DNA of 64,000 bases from NCBI GenBank assembly GCA_012934845.2, contig WNNJ02000030.1:1-64000 (forward strand). The letters are read 5' to 3'. Origin of the DNA: Pomphorhynchus laevis. Its lineage: Eukaryota > Acanthocephala > Palaeacanthocephala > Echinorhynchida > Pomphorhynchidae. The notes under the pieces were generated by a model. It was not told the DNA's origin and searched no databases. It saw only the letters and a list, made by a program, of their open reading frames with translations. The position numbers and the translations under genes are program-made. Positions 12,301-23,024 of this stretch are shown here, piece by piece; the first letter of the stretch is position 1; each line of letters opens with the position of its first letter.

Positions 12301-14417
12301 TTAACCACTAGATATAGAATCAACAAAACGAGTTAATTCCTAATAAAATACTTGGCAACGAAGAAAAAATTCCATGGAAAATCACAATTAGATAATTATT
12401 GTGATTTAATATTATTAAATCACATCAATTTAATAATATTACTTTGGGTAATATCCTGATCGGTTGTCTAGAATAATATCATTAATACAATTAATAATAT
12501 CATTCAGTACAATTTTAAGAGAGTTATATATATTTCAATAATCAATTACATATATATTTATAGTAAAATAAATTTAATAAAACCGTCACATTAAAATGAA
12601 ATTGAAATGTAAGAAATACAAAATATGAAATTTTTTCGATTATTTTATTTTTAATTAATTTTTAATTAAATTAATTAATTTTTGATTGTTTAGTTAATTT
12701 ATTTCTAATTAATTTATATTTTCACGTTTAAAATTTTGTCTGTTTATATAATAAATTCTACGTGAAAAATTAGCGAATATTTTATTTAAAATATTTCATA
12801 TTTCAATGAAATATGCATTTCATTTATACGACAAATTAAATATTCATTTAAACTTTAATTAAAATGTTTACCTTAAAACTGGAATCATTTTACAAATTTA
12901 CAAATAAATAATACAAAGTCAGCCGTTGAAAGCAGTGGTTTTCACTTCAGCTGTAAATCATTAAAAAAGCTTATTTTTTAAAACTAAGAATAAATTCACT
13001 CTTATCTAATGGAAATGCGGACTTTCTACACCTATGACGTTGGCGTATTATTATAAGATATAAGCCACACCAAATTTTTCTTTTCTCCCTTTTCAATTCA
13101 TCTCCACAAGCAGAGCATACAATTGGCGGCTCTGCTCCCAATGAACTCAACAAGATCATTTTCTAGTCATTATAGGTGTGCGCAATTTCTGTAAAAATAG
13201 CCAAGAAACATTTAAAAAAAAATATTTTTTATTAAAACTTCCCATATTTCCGCCAAAGGAATTTGAAATACTATACAATATGCGGGTTTTATCTATTTCA
13301 GATAAGTATAATGAACTAATATTAATAAAATAAAATATTTTAAAAATTATTTTTCATTGAAAATTTTACTCTTTTTCTTCCCTCAATAACTGCCAATTAC
13401 CTTTTTTCGATTCCATTAAATCAAACTTAATCAACTACAATAATGGTCCGTGTTTAACTTACCATCGTAGCATAAACTTTCACTTACTATCAAGTTTAAT
13501 AATCATCAAGCAAAATTCAATAAAATGTTCAATTAAGCAGATCCAATTATACAAAAGAATAATCTACTTAAATTCTCGACTACCAAATCGGTTTTTAATT
13601 AATTCTGTACTAATTTATATAATATGTTATAATATGTTATGACTTAAATATTATTTTTAGATTTAATTTAAAATATTCTTTGAATTCGATATTGAAATGT
13701 TAAACTTTTCAATAGTTTAAGAAAGCTATTACGAAAACTTTTCGATAGTTTAATTTAAAGCTTTATTAATTATGTTTATATTGTTGTTAATTTTCATTTC
13801 TTTTATTAAGAAATTAATTAATTAACAAGGAAATTAATTAATTTCTTATTTAATTTCTTATTTAATTTCATTAATTAATTTCTTAACTTTCATTTTCAAA
13901 TTAATTAAGTTGACATATTAACTTACTTTCAATTATAAAAATAAATCTAGGTAATTACCTGAAAAACCAGTTATCAACAAAAAACGTTTAGCTGTGAAAT
14001 TCAATTTTTAAAACAGAAATTTGTAAAGATAAAATATTTCTTTGGTGTCAAAAATAATGTTTGTTTTGCTTTTGTAAATTTCCTGTTTCCTCTCCATATG
14101 TGAAAGTTTTCAAAAGTTTGATAATATAATATTTTTTTCAAGATGTGGTTATTTTATGACGAAAATTACATCGATATGTATATTACATTAAATTCAAAAA
14201 ATATTAACGACTGTTATTACTTAACAGTCGAAAGCTTGTATAATCTTGATAAAGTATTTTTCTGTATAATTCACACAAATGGCTAAAAATATTTTATTAT
14301 TTAATAAAATATTAATAAATAATTATTAATTTTAGCAGAAGGTAAAAGCTACTGTTATGATTAGTATGTTTACAATTCTATAATTTTTACAGTTTATAAT
14401 AACTTCCATGAGTTGAA
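12301..14417. other. AT-rich intergenic region downstream of the BARD1-type gene
   Basis: A/T-rich sequence with many TTAATTAA-like palindromes (12.6-12.75, 13.8-13.9 kb). A 62-codon minus-strand ORF at 12971-13159 contains CSACGDEL and later Cys residues, but has no splice context or homologue I recognise, so I do not call it a gene. The 3' UTR of the BARD1-type gene should lie just left of 14418. Confidence 0.4.
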
Positions 14418-14738
14418 TCAAGTTGTCGGAAACAGTTTGTAATGCTCTATGCAATCACATAACCAATCAACTCCAACAAATTTAAATTGAACTTTATCTG
14501 GCCAGTTAGCGGGTAAATTCGGTATACTTCGCTTGTTATGTCCTTTATCGTAAAGAATATGCACACCTTTCGGAGCATCCTTACTAATGTCATATGATGG
14601 GGCCCATGTGTCACCGTCTGGAACTTTTCGCAGAACGCGTGCTTGACCTGCAATTAGCAATGAAGATAATTGTTCTCTACTTAAAGTATCAAATCTGCCG
14701 GCTAGAAAGAATTGCCACCCAACAAAAATACGTTTATC
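14418..14738 (-). CDS. BARD1: BARD1-type terminal exon h, BRCT2
   Basis: 107 codons with stop. DKRIFVGWQFFLAGRFD starts BRCT2, then comes SSLLIAGQARVLRKVPDG (the helix and strand equivalent to IKLVTAGGGQILSRKP of BARD1), and it ends with FVGVDWLCDCIEHYKLFPTT, carrying the conserved BRCT tryptophan. Acceptor TTTCAG. Confidence 0.88.
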   Translation of the reverse strand, partial: DKRIFVGWQFFLAGRFDTLSREQLSSLLIAGQARVLRKVPDGDTWAPSYDISKDAPKGVHILYDKGHNKRSIPNLPANWPDKVQFKFVGVDWLCDCIEHYKLFPTT

Positions 14739-17700
14739 CTGAAATTAAGAGTAGAGTAAATTGAAGTCAATGAAAAGTAAAGTGTAGATATATACATACT
14801 TTTATTGGATAGTCAGCTCTTCGAATAGCTCCCTGGCTAGTCGGATTCTTGATAGTACCTTTTATCAAATAGGGACTACAATCTACCGGTTGCAAAGATT
14901 TTATACTTTCAATAATCCCTAGATAAAATTAAATTGTTGTAAAATAAAACCTTTTGAGCAAAACAAAATATAATTAAATTAAACTGAACAGTTCAATCTT
15001 CATACTTTGTTGTATTTAATATTTGTGTTAAATTTATTTACATTAATTTACTTATCATCAATAAAATAATACATTATATTTATTAATTTTACATAATATT
15101 AATAAATAACATTATAACAAAGAAGTATATTAAAATTGATAAAATTAATATTAATTAAAATAAAATATTTAATTAATAAATATTGATAAAAAATAATATT
15201 TATTAATTTTACATAGTATTAATAAATAACATTATTACATTATAACAGAGAAAATATTTTTAACTAAAATATTTCTGTTTTTTATTATCATTTTGATAAT
15301 CAAGAATACGTTTTGTAGCTACCGCATTCACCATTAACTTGAAAGTTGTTTTAGATTAATTTAAAAAAATATCAAAAAGTTATAAAATTTATATATTGTA
15401 TTTTATGTTCGCTATAAACCTTTACCTATAAGTGTTTTAATTCATAGATGAATTAAATTATTTGGAGAAAGATGTATATAGTAATATATAATTATATATA
15501 ATAATATATTTGTAATATATTATTAATAATAGCATTATAAACCATTGTATAACATTATAAATAATGTTATTATTTAGATACAAAAGTTATTTCATATATT
15601 CAACGCCCTACTATTCACGCTAGGCTTTAATTCAAATTTAGTGACAAACGAATGTGTAGCTTCGCTTGCTGTTTAAGCATTCAAAGTACGCTGAAATAGA
15701 ATTTTGTAATCATGTATTACGCTACGTTATGTATAGATCTTTCATAACGGTAGATCTTTATAATCCGTCATTAATTCTAGGCAACAAGAAAATTAATAAT
15801 TACAAAATGTTTCGAAAACAGCACAAAATAATGTTCTGAAAGTTTTCGATATCGAATGAACTACATCTATGCAGCGGTCCACTAAATGATCCAAACTCAT
15901 TTAGAATAATCGCAATTCTTAATCACTCATGTCATTTTAATCCTCAGTATTAACAGTGCGTCTTTCTAGTTTTGCTTAATTTGTATTGCTAGATGAGCAA
16001 TATGCCTTTTGGCTAGGTCGATCGTCTTGGCTTTAGCATTAGTGAGAAGAACACTTATACATGCCATATAAAAAGGCATCTTCATTGCATTTTGATGGGG
16101 TTTTCGCTACTTCACTATCGGATTAATGCATGGTATCACCTATTGTCTTGATGCCCCGTACTGGCTATCATTATTTGACATGATTCTTTCATAACATTAG
16201 CCCCGTACATGACCTTTCTCTTATAAATCAGGCAATACAATATTGATCAGGCAAAAGATCAGGCAATACAATATTGCCTGACCATTCTCTTTAAATCTTT
16301 AAGCTCATCGACAGATGTAAATGACTATCTTTAAGATATTTGAAGGAATTTCTTGTAAATGTCACTTTACTTAATCAGTAATAGAGATTAATTGATCAAT
16401 AACCGCTATCAGTTGAACATCAGCAGAGTTTATACATCACTTTCGCAGGTCTTTGCGGTTACGATCAAATTGGCTGCAACCAAATTCAAAAGGTCGTTGC
16501 ATATTGTTCCGCTCATGCTTACAGTTACAATGATAAGCTTTGCAAATAGGGTTTGAAATTTTACGAACGATCCAATGTATGATACTAAAAATGCTATAGC
16601 TCGCCTGTCGATCATTTTTCTCTTTGTATGGTATGTATACCTTTCACATGCATTTTACGACTGTGTTGAAATACGGCAGCGGTAAAATAAATCCTTCTCA
16701 GATTAATAATAATTTTAATAATTACTTGGTACCCACTAAATCCATAATCTCCATCCATTTTTGATTAGATAGTTAAAAGAACAAAGTAACAATTACCCTT
16801 TATTTAACTTACAATATTTGGTTAGCTTCTGCTATCATCAGAAATAAAATTGATATTGTAATTTAATTTTAAATTACATTATTGTACAATTAAATAAAGG
16901 GTAATTGTTTCTTATTCGTTCTTTTAAATGTTTTGTAATTTCATTAAATGTTTTAATTTCATTTAAAAATTTTAATCATGTACAATATCGTACAAGTTGT
17001 AAATATTATAAATTATAATATTTTACAATTTGCAAGAATTTTAAAGCATATACTTGATTGTTAGAATTATAAATACTTCATATCCGAATGAAATACGTAT
17101 GTACACTGAAACACGCAGCGAGTAAGTCATCCACAGGAGAAAACAGCGCAACTCCACCGAATAGGCAATGTATTTTTGTTATATCTTAAAGTGGTAATTT
17201 CAAGTCGCAGTTAGACTTGTTGCATGTCATGGGCGTATTATGCGCTGTAATATGCTAAGATTCCTTAATTAATCGTCTGTATGTGCTGCTTTCGACGCAG
17301 ACAGTCCTCGTTTCCTCGAAGTTTATCATGTGATCCTCTGACAAGACGTGGTTTGCGATTACTGAGCTCATATCGAATCGCTTTAAAGCATATGTATCTT
17401 ATTTAAATCATCTGCTTACTGTATTGCCAAGTCTGACCAACATACGACGCTTCGCAATCTTTACAGAGTATGCGATACACTTGCCCAAGATCAGGTATTT
17501 AGGTTTTCGTTTAAATATGCCGTTCAGTGTTGCGTTCTTTTTATGAAAGGTCATGATGTTGTGTATACCATATATTCTTAGTCTGTTGAGTAGGTGTTTA
17601 CAACATGCCTCATTAACGTAAGTAGACTGAATGTATGTTAGTCGGTACTTAGACGTACTACTTAGGAGGAAGAGTAGCTTCTGAGTGTGTCCACTTGGGA

Positions 17701-20700
17701 TTTAGCCTTTTTTAATGCTCATTCCTTATATTATTTATGTCGTATCAGCTGTATCACATTTTTATGCTCTTCTATAGCTGTTTTAATTGTTGAGGAAATC
17801 AAAAATGGCCGTGATAGCAAAACTGGCACTTGCTATTTTATATTTATTCGACATGATAGAGGTCCAATTGGCAGGATGTCATGAAATACCTGGTTTGTGA
17901 TAGAGGCTATATGTGTTTCCGTCTCTTGTCTGGTTATGTGCACGTCCAAAAACGAGATGGACTGGGATGAGTCTTCAATTTTATTTTCATTAAAAACGAA
18001 TAAATAATATAATTAAAACGAATAAATGATATAATTAATAATACATTATAAAATTATTATATTAATTATTAAAAATTATTATATTATTATAAGAAAAAAT
18101 TATATATAATTCAATATTTTATAAAATATTAAATATATTTTATTACATATTTTATATGCGATATAAACGCGAAAGCTGTAAAATCATAATTTGAAATATA
18201 TTAGAATAAATAGTTAAGATACGTACATTCTTTGCTGACAACCTTACATCCGTATATAATCGCAAGCAAGAAGTTCGCTGTCCTGTTAGCTAAACCTTTT
18301 TCATTGACGTTGCATATTAGATGAGTGGCTAATAAATTTAAAGTTTTCTGACGGCATTATAACGATAAAGCACATACTTCTCGAAGAAAGTGCTGCACAT
18401 ATCACCCTGGGATGAGTACTTGATTTTGAAAATTCCTCAGACAGCTGTTTACAGAGTTTCATTAGCTCTGATACGCCGGCTGATGAAAATCCAGTCCAAC
18501 TCAGAACGAGTTCCTTCTTACGATCTTCGATATGTTGTTTGTCAGTGGTGACTGTGCCTATTTCTTCTGAACCATCCATTACCTTATCTTCCTCATTAGT
18601 TCCGCTTATATTTTTATCGTATGCTACTTGACCATCTAACAAAAGCTTTTTTAAGGCTTCATCGGTGCATAAATCAATAGGCAGCTGATTGTTGTTATTC
18701 CTTTTCGGTATAACAAAATTTGTGCAGATCATTATAAATAATGTATGTGATGCAAAATAAACACTAATCTATACAGTCAAGCGCATCTTTTAAAGCTAGC
18801 AAAAATGTAAAACTTAACCGAAATTGTATAAACTTTATTTTCAAATTACCGTGATATGTCAAAATCAGAATAAATAAGTATTAAACTTTTAAATCAAACT
18901 TAAATATTAAATTGTATTTTAAATTAAATTGATTTTTAATTTTAGATTTTAAGATAATTTAAAACTAAAATAAAATTTATTCGAAAAATATTTAGATTGG
19001 TTAGTAATCTAATTTTATTGAATTATTAACAAGATAGTATTTGTAGTTGTTTGTTGCTAGTCGACTTAAATATACTTTTATTTAATTCGTATTGAATAAA
19101 TTAAATGTCGCTTAAAATAAAAATGATTTAAAAATGACTCAATTAACTTACTCTACTTATTTTGCACTATATATACGAAATATGTTAAATATTTTTAACG
19201 TTAAAAATAATCAATATACTGACGAAGTCCCTATAAAGGGCGAAACGTTTAAATAAATTATAAGTGTCTTTGCCTGTTTTCTACACTTCATTAAAGTATA
19301 TAATCGTATCCTTATGAATCCAGGCACGCAGCTTGAACTTAATCAACCTATATATTGACTGTGCAATCATTCTTACCATTGACATTTTGATGACTATTTT
19401 TTATTCTGCACGCTGCTTGAATCCTATATATATGAAAACAGCAGTACGCTACATTTCAGTATTGGTTGACCTCATCCTTTTAATGCCGGCTGACGATCAC
19501 TCGACTCGAATGCTTTGTTGGCAATTAGATTAAATGAAAGACTTTCGTATTATATTTTGCAAATTTAATTGAAATCATTTCTGATTCCAAATTAAATCAA
19601 CGTTGGTAGAGAACGGTTTTACCTTCAATTTGAAAACATGCCATTAGCTACTAGATAAGTAGCTGATGAGGTTCTGCTTATAAGTAGCAATCAGTAGCTG
19701 GTGATGACCATCATCAGAAGCGAAATGCCTCTACCGATGTTAAAGTTTGTCGTCACACATAGGATGACTTTGCATACTTAGCGACTTTGAATATTGCGAG
19801 AATAATTCGGTTCTATTTCTTGATCTGATGAAGATATATAGAATGCTGCCTGGTGTTTATGCCTGTTAATGAGGAAAACATAGTGATTTATTTATGAGTA
19901 CACCATTGTGTGTCCCAGGGCAGATGTAACAACAAATTATATTTTATATATTTGTACACTTTAAAGTGTCCCTGTAAAACAGCATTTCTATTAAAAGGAA
20001 TTTAGTGCGTGATGCATGGTTAAACTGCAATACGCACTGCCATGCACAAAGCTTATGCTAAATTCCATCCGATGATTCAGATTAAGGGTTGTTCTGTTTT
20101 TCGAGCTTTAAACACTTTTAAGCGGGTGTTAAGGTGCCTATGGATGATTATTGTAGTCTCGATACTGGTGAGCTCGATTAGAGCAAAACGTGTCTGCCGT
20201 TTGGCTTCACGAAACGGCTAACGGTTCTATTTCACTGCAGCGTACCAAATACATGACAGTGATTTAGTTCCTCTGATGTAATGTGATTATATAGCGTAAT
20301 TTATTATTCGAATAGTGTCATTGACCTCTAACATTCGTCACGATCGTTATTTCTGTTATTCGTCATTCTAATTTTAAAAAAGTGATAAAATGAAATTATT
20401 GATGCGTTATTATTGATTAAGATATTATCAGTCACATTACTAGAAGTAATAAGTGTCAAATTAAAACTACATGTAAAATGCAACTAAATCGTTTCACTAC
20501 GAATTCAGCGAAGCTAGCATGTGAAGCAAGCATTAACAAAAAAGACATGTATGTCTGCTAATTTATAATAATTTAAAATAATCGTAAAATCGAAAATATT
20601 AAGGAATATACATAGGAAATAGAAGGAATTGTAATAGATTTGTGAAAACCAAGTACGTTTAAGAATTGCTAGTTTGAAAACTACGTAATATTAAAATTTT

Positions 20701-21860
20701 AATAAAGCGTCATTGTTCTTTCTAATTTGTTTATCTTCAATTACATTCATTTTAAACGAAATACTTAATGCAACGGATGGCAGGACAACATATTAAATGA
20801 AATTTATTATAATTTGACCTCAGTTGAATGCCATAGGAAACTTGCACTATTTTCTTGACGATTTCAGCAGTCGCCAATAAATCGAAATTGTAATTTTAAT
20901 TTTTTAAATTATCTGATTGTTTTTCTTTTATCAGTAAAGTATTTTGTTATATATCACGTATTCATTTATTTAATGTATTAAATGCATTAAATCAGAATTC
21001 ATATCAGACGTTTATGTTGTTAATGCTAATCCGGTAAATTATTTTCATTATAATAAAATATTTGAACTAATAATTCACTTTGAATAATTCAAAGTGAATA
21101 ATTCACTTTTCAGGTACCGTTACCACCTCCTTTAACTATTCTACCTCCACCTAATGTAATGCAAATTTCGAACTCAAATATACCAGGCATTAAATGGCAC
21201 AAATATATTTGATATGTATATTTTCACATTAAACTTTTCTGGAAATAAACTTTATGTATTTTAACAAATGAAATATAATATTGCACTGCTGAGCTTATGA
21301 AGCAATTTTTTAAATACCTTATCCCCGGATCAGCACCGTGCTTAAGCAGTATTTGTGCACAGTTATAAGCATTGCATGTTGCAGCATCATGAAGAGCGCA
21401 ATCACCGTCGAGAGATTTTCTATTGGGATCGGCTCCGTGTTCGATCAATAGTTTAACAATTTCTTCATTGCCAAGAGCACATGCTTCATGCTTTGTGGTT
21501 TAAAAGCATGATCAAACAATTAAAATTAATCTCATCATTTTATTACCAAAGGTGTCCATCCAGCATTATCACAACAGTTCACCGGATGCGAGTTATAAAT
21601 TAAGCTTTGGCATTGCTCTAGATCTACCTGTGCATTATTAACAGACTTTAACTGAGTATTTGAAAGCGGTCAATTACCTTTATCGCAGCTCTGTGAAGTG
21701 CGGTTTCGCCCTTGTAATTACGTCTTTCTATACCACTACCCTGTAGAGTATACATTATAAATAAATAAATTGTAAAACTAAGCCAATGTACATACTGTCT
21801 TTTTACGTATCGGCTTGTCCACTTTTCCATCTACATTAGTTTTTGTCATTTTTTTAAATT
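14418..21860 (-). CDS. BARD1: BARD1-type ankyrin-repeat / tandem BRCT protein, 8 exons (N-terminus not found)
   Basis: Minus-strand exons by GT-AG rules, all in consistent phase: 21860-21796, 21740-21678, 21627-21547, 21490-21318, 18700-18420, 18328-18227, 14918-14800, 14738-14418. From the first ATG (21849) they give 397 residues. The order is three to four ankyrin repeats (RRNYKGETALHRAAIK, DNAGWTPL/HEACALGNEEIVKLLIEHGADPN, GDCALHDAATCN), an acidic linker, BRCT1 (KELVLSWTGFSSAGVSELMK to GCKVVSKEWI) and BRCT2 (DKRIFVGWQFFLAG to FKFVGVDWLCDCIEHYKL). This is the BARD1 order: RING, ankyrin, BRCT. BARD1 partners BRCA1 as a nuclear ubiquitin ligase, and its BRCT and ankyrin parts read nucleosome marks. 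The first exon has a good acceptor, so upstream exons (the RING) are expected, but I found none. The 2.6-kb and 3.3-kb introns hold repeats. Confidence 0.85.
14800..14918 (-). CDS. BARD1: BARD1-type exon g, end of BRCT1 and inter-BRCT linker
   Basis: 119 nt. It completes the BRCT tryptophan (split codon TGG) and continues IIESIKSLQPVDCSPYLIKG to RRADYPIK. Acceptor ATCTAG, donor GTATGT. Confidence 0.8.
14919..17230. other. Large BARD1-type intron, part 1: AT-rich and unclassified decayed sequence
   Basis: This part of the 3.3-kb intron is A/T-rich to about 15.6 kb. A GC-richer block at 15.6-16.7 kb looks like decayed coding sequence on mixed frames, but I could not assign a family. Around 16.21-16.28 kb a short GGCAATACAATATTG-type direct repeat occurs. 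Confidence 0.35.
17235..17975 (-). mobile_element. Penelope-like element remnant (RT end plus GIY-YIG-like region)
   Basis: Minus-strand translations give ISFLDVHITR followed, in other frames, by LNRLRIYGIHNIMTFHKK and then YRILCKDCEASYVGQTW and RYELSNRKPRL. This is the order in Penelope-like polyproteins: the C-terminal part of the RT (SFLDV block), a spacer, and a GIY-YIG endonuclease beginning with a CxxCxxxYxGQT motif. The copy is interrupted in several places. It lies inside an intron of the BARD1-type gene in the same orientation, and is distinct from the multi-copy RYIDD family. Confidence 0.65.
18227..18328 (-). CDS. BARD1: BARD1-type exon f, BRCT1 middle
   Basis: 102 nt encoding THLICNVNEKGLANRT, then FLLAIIYGCKVVSKE. 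THLI and the GCKVVS strand-helix match the THVV and GCWILK positions of BARD1 BRCT1. It is followed by a donor GTACGT. Confidence 0.8.
18420..18700 (-). CDS. BARD1: BARD1-type exon e, last ankyrin segment, linker and BRCT1 start
   Basis: 281 nt. QLPIDLCTDEALKKLLL matches the terminal BARD1 ankyrin helix. An acidic linker follows, then BRCT1 begins (KKELVLSWTGFSSAGVSEL). Donor GTACTC is weak but keeps phase. The downstream intron is only about 91 bp, and the ORF reads into it. Confidence 0.75.
18701..19380. other. Intron sequence with a hammerhead-like core
   Basis: AT-rich intron of the BARD1-type gene. The only structured segment I recognise is the hammerhead-like core at 19219-19253. Confidence 0.4.
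19219..19253 (+). ncRNA. Hammerhead-like core, Penelope type (partial)
   Basis: CTGACGA (19219-19225) is followed by a small helix II (G-TCCC / GGGC around a TATAAA loop) and GAAAC (19242-19246), then GTTTAAATAAA. This compact CTGANGA-(short stem)-GAAACGTTT pattern is the form found in Penelope-like elements. I could not find a convincing helix I or a cleavage triplet in register, so it may be a fragment. Confidence 0.4.
19381..20077. repeat. TIR/MITE-like repeat, copy 1 (697 bp)
   Basis: Nearly identical over 697 bp to 46399-47095, with about a dozen differences by eye, so the two are recent copies. It starts GACATTTTGATGACTATTTT and contains GCTGACGATCACTCGACTCG, an internal hairpin-rich block (AGTAGCTGATGAGG, GATGACCATCATC) and a CATGCA-flanked inverted segment. 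No ORF is present, so it is non-autonomous. The second copy extends into an inverted right arm; this one stops at CCGATGATT. Confidence 0.8.
20078..21317. other. AT-rich intron sequence, no gene recognised
   Basis: Contains a GC-richer patch at 20.08-20.28 kb with a short inverted pair (CGTTTGGC / CGAAACGGC) but no coding signature. The remainder is A/T-rich intron of the BARD1-type gene. Confidence 0.35.
21318..21490 (-). CDS. BARD1: BARD1-type exon d, ankyrin repeats 2-3
   Basis: 173 nt encoding HEACALGNEEIVKLLIEHG, ADPNRKSLDGDCALHDAA and CAQILLKHGADPGI. It ends in phase 2 at a GTATTT donor and joins exon e to give GIRNNNNQLPIDL. Confidence 0.85.
21547..21627 (-). CDS. BARD1: BARD1-type exon c, ankyrin repeats
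   Basis: 27 codons, VDLEQCQSLI to DNAGWTPL. The GWTPL turn continues into exon d (HEACALGN), reproducing the GWTPLHEA motif of BARD1 ankyrin repeat 2. Confidence 0.8.
21678..21740 (-). CDS. BARD1: BARD1-type exon b, first ankyrin repeat
   Basis: 21 codons reading GSGIERRNYKGETALHRAAIK. It has the G-ETALHRAA ankyrin helix-1 signature, flanked by CTACAG and GTAATT. Confidence 0.8.
21796..21860 (-). CDS. BARD1: BARD1-type exon a (first recognised)
   Basis: Acceptor TTTTTAG and donor GTATGT. It reads MTKTNVDGKVDKPIRKKT from the ATG at 21849-21847, a basic linker just before the first ankyrin repeat. The reading frame stays open upstream of the ATG to the acceptor, so the ATG may be internal. 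Confidence 0.6.
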
Positions 21861-22020
21861 CTAAAAATCAAATATAATGATTTATAAAACTTGTAATATC
21901 AGTTTAATAATATCTCATGATCTAATATAAAGACAATCTTATCTATTTTAGATATAATCTCATGATATATCATATAAATTGTCAATTTTGATAGATCACA
22001 TAAGATGATTACATAGCATA

Positions 22021-22241
22021 AACCAGCCACGGCATGATTCCTTCATTACTTTAAACTCCGCTCACCTTGACTCACAACATGACAGATTTTAACCCGACAA
22101 ATTGGTATTATTTCGTCCGCTACTAACGTGCAATGGTACACCCGGACTCCTGCAATGATACAGTCCGGATGTACCATTGCACTGCAGAGGCGGACGAATC
22201 AATACCAATTAGTCAGGCTAAAACCTGACATGATGTGAGTC
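22021..22241. repeat. Foldback of two truncated retrozyme-like ends
   Basis: A minus-strand copy (22021-22150) and a plus-strand copy (about 22155-22295) of the retrozyme-like end face each other, giving a long imperfect palindrome. Shared pieces include GTACCATTGCA, GCGGACGAA, AATACCAATT, GTGAGTCAAG and AGTAATGAAGGAAT. Both arms lack the CTGATGA core but keep helix II and the GTC cleavage context. Confidence 0.65.
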
Positions 22242-22579
22242 AAGTTGTATGTAGTTGGAAGTAATGAAGGAATGATACTGTAGCTGGTTTCTGTTACGAA
22301 CTCACCTTGCGTAATCTAACAAAATTGACAAAATAAATGAAAGAATTTATCATAGAATCATCCCCTCACCGATTCTATGATCTCCTGATCACATCAGTGT
22401 TTAATATAAAGAAAGAATGCTTAAAATACATCTCGAAAAATACGGTTTCATAATTTCATTACATTGAAGGTTTCGAATACTGAGGAATTTCTATATGTAT
22501 TGGATGGTTAGCCTACATACCCACATATACAAAAAACTAGATTCAAATCTGAAATTAGAACTATGGTTCAAAAGGAAAC

Positions 22580-22685
22580 AACAACCTTCTGATGAGTCGG
22601 GGTGTATTTAATTGTACGGCGGTAGCGGATCAAACAATACCGATATGTCAACTATAATTCGGTATGCTGTGAATCAAGGTGCATA
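22580..22685 (+). ncRNA. Hammerhead ribozyme relic (retrozyme unit 1 end)
   Basis: CTGATGA at 22590-22596, helix II GTCGG/GCGGAT, then CAAAC where GAAAC is expected, a 7-bp hairpin (ATACCGA / TCGGTAT) and AATC followed by AAGG pairing with CCTT before the core. The G-to-C change in the GAAA box should inactivate it. Confidence 0.45.
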
Positions 22686-22930
22686 GAGTTTGAAGTAATG
22701 GAGGAATTATGCCGTAACTGGGACCGCTGCGAAATCGCCTTGCGTGATCCAGCAAAATTGACAAAATAAATAAAAAAATTTATCAATGGATCACCAGCAT
22801 TGATTCTATGATTTTCTGGTTACATCAGTGTTAAATATAAAGAATGTTTAAAATGCATTCGGAAAATGCGGTTTCAGAAATTCATTACTTTCAAGGTTTC
22901 ATGTCCTGAGGAATTTCTAGCTGTACTGGA

Positions 22931-22999
22931 TGGTATGCCTACTCGGTAAGGCGTAGACCCACCGATCGAAATAATCTTGGTTCGAATCTGAAAGTACAA
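22931..22999 (+). promoter_or_regulatory. tRNA-like segment with B-box inside the retrozyme unit
   Basis: A run resembling a tRNA body: TATGCCTACTCGGTAAGGCG (A-box-like) followed about 40 bases later by GGTTCGAATCT, a near-perfect Pol III B-box. Unit 1 keeps a decayed form (GATTCAAATCT). This could be an internal Pol III promoter or a tRNA-derived head. I do not call it a functional tRNA because acceptor-stem pairing is not evident. Confidence 0.4.
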
Positions 23000-23024
23000 T
23001 TAGTGTTCAAAATGAAACTTGAGC

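Noticed and set aside
12971-13159. Zinc-finger exon (CSACGDEL...)
   Set aside because: Short, with no clear acceptor/donor pair and no recognisable family; left as intergenic.
15600-16700. Degraded coding block in the large BARD1-type intron
   Set aside because: No frame gave a motif I could assign to a family, so no element is called.
17687-17884. 65-codon plus-strand ORF
   Set aside because: Antisense to the Penelope remnant, whose minus-strand reading has recognisable RT-end motifs.
22931-22999. Functional tRNA gene
   Set aside because: B-box is good, but acceptor and anticodon stems do not form; treated as a tRNA-like promoter segment of the repeat.
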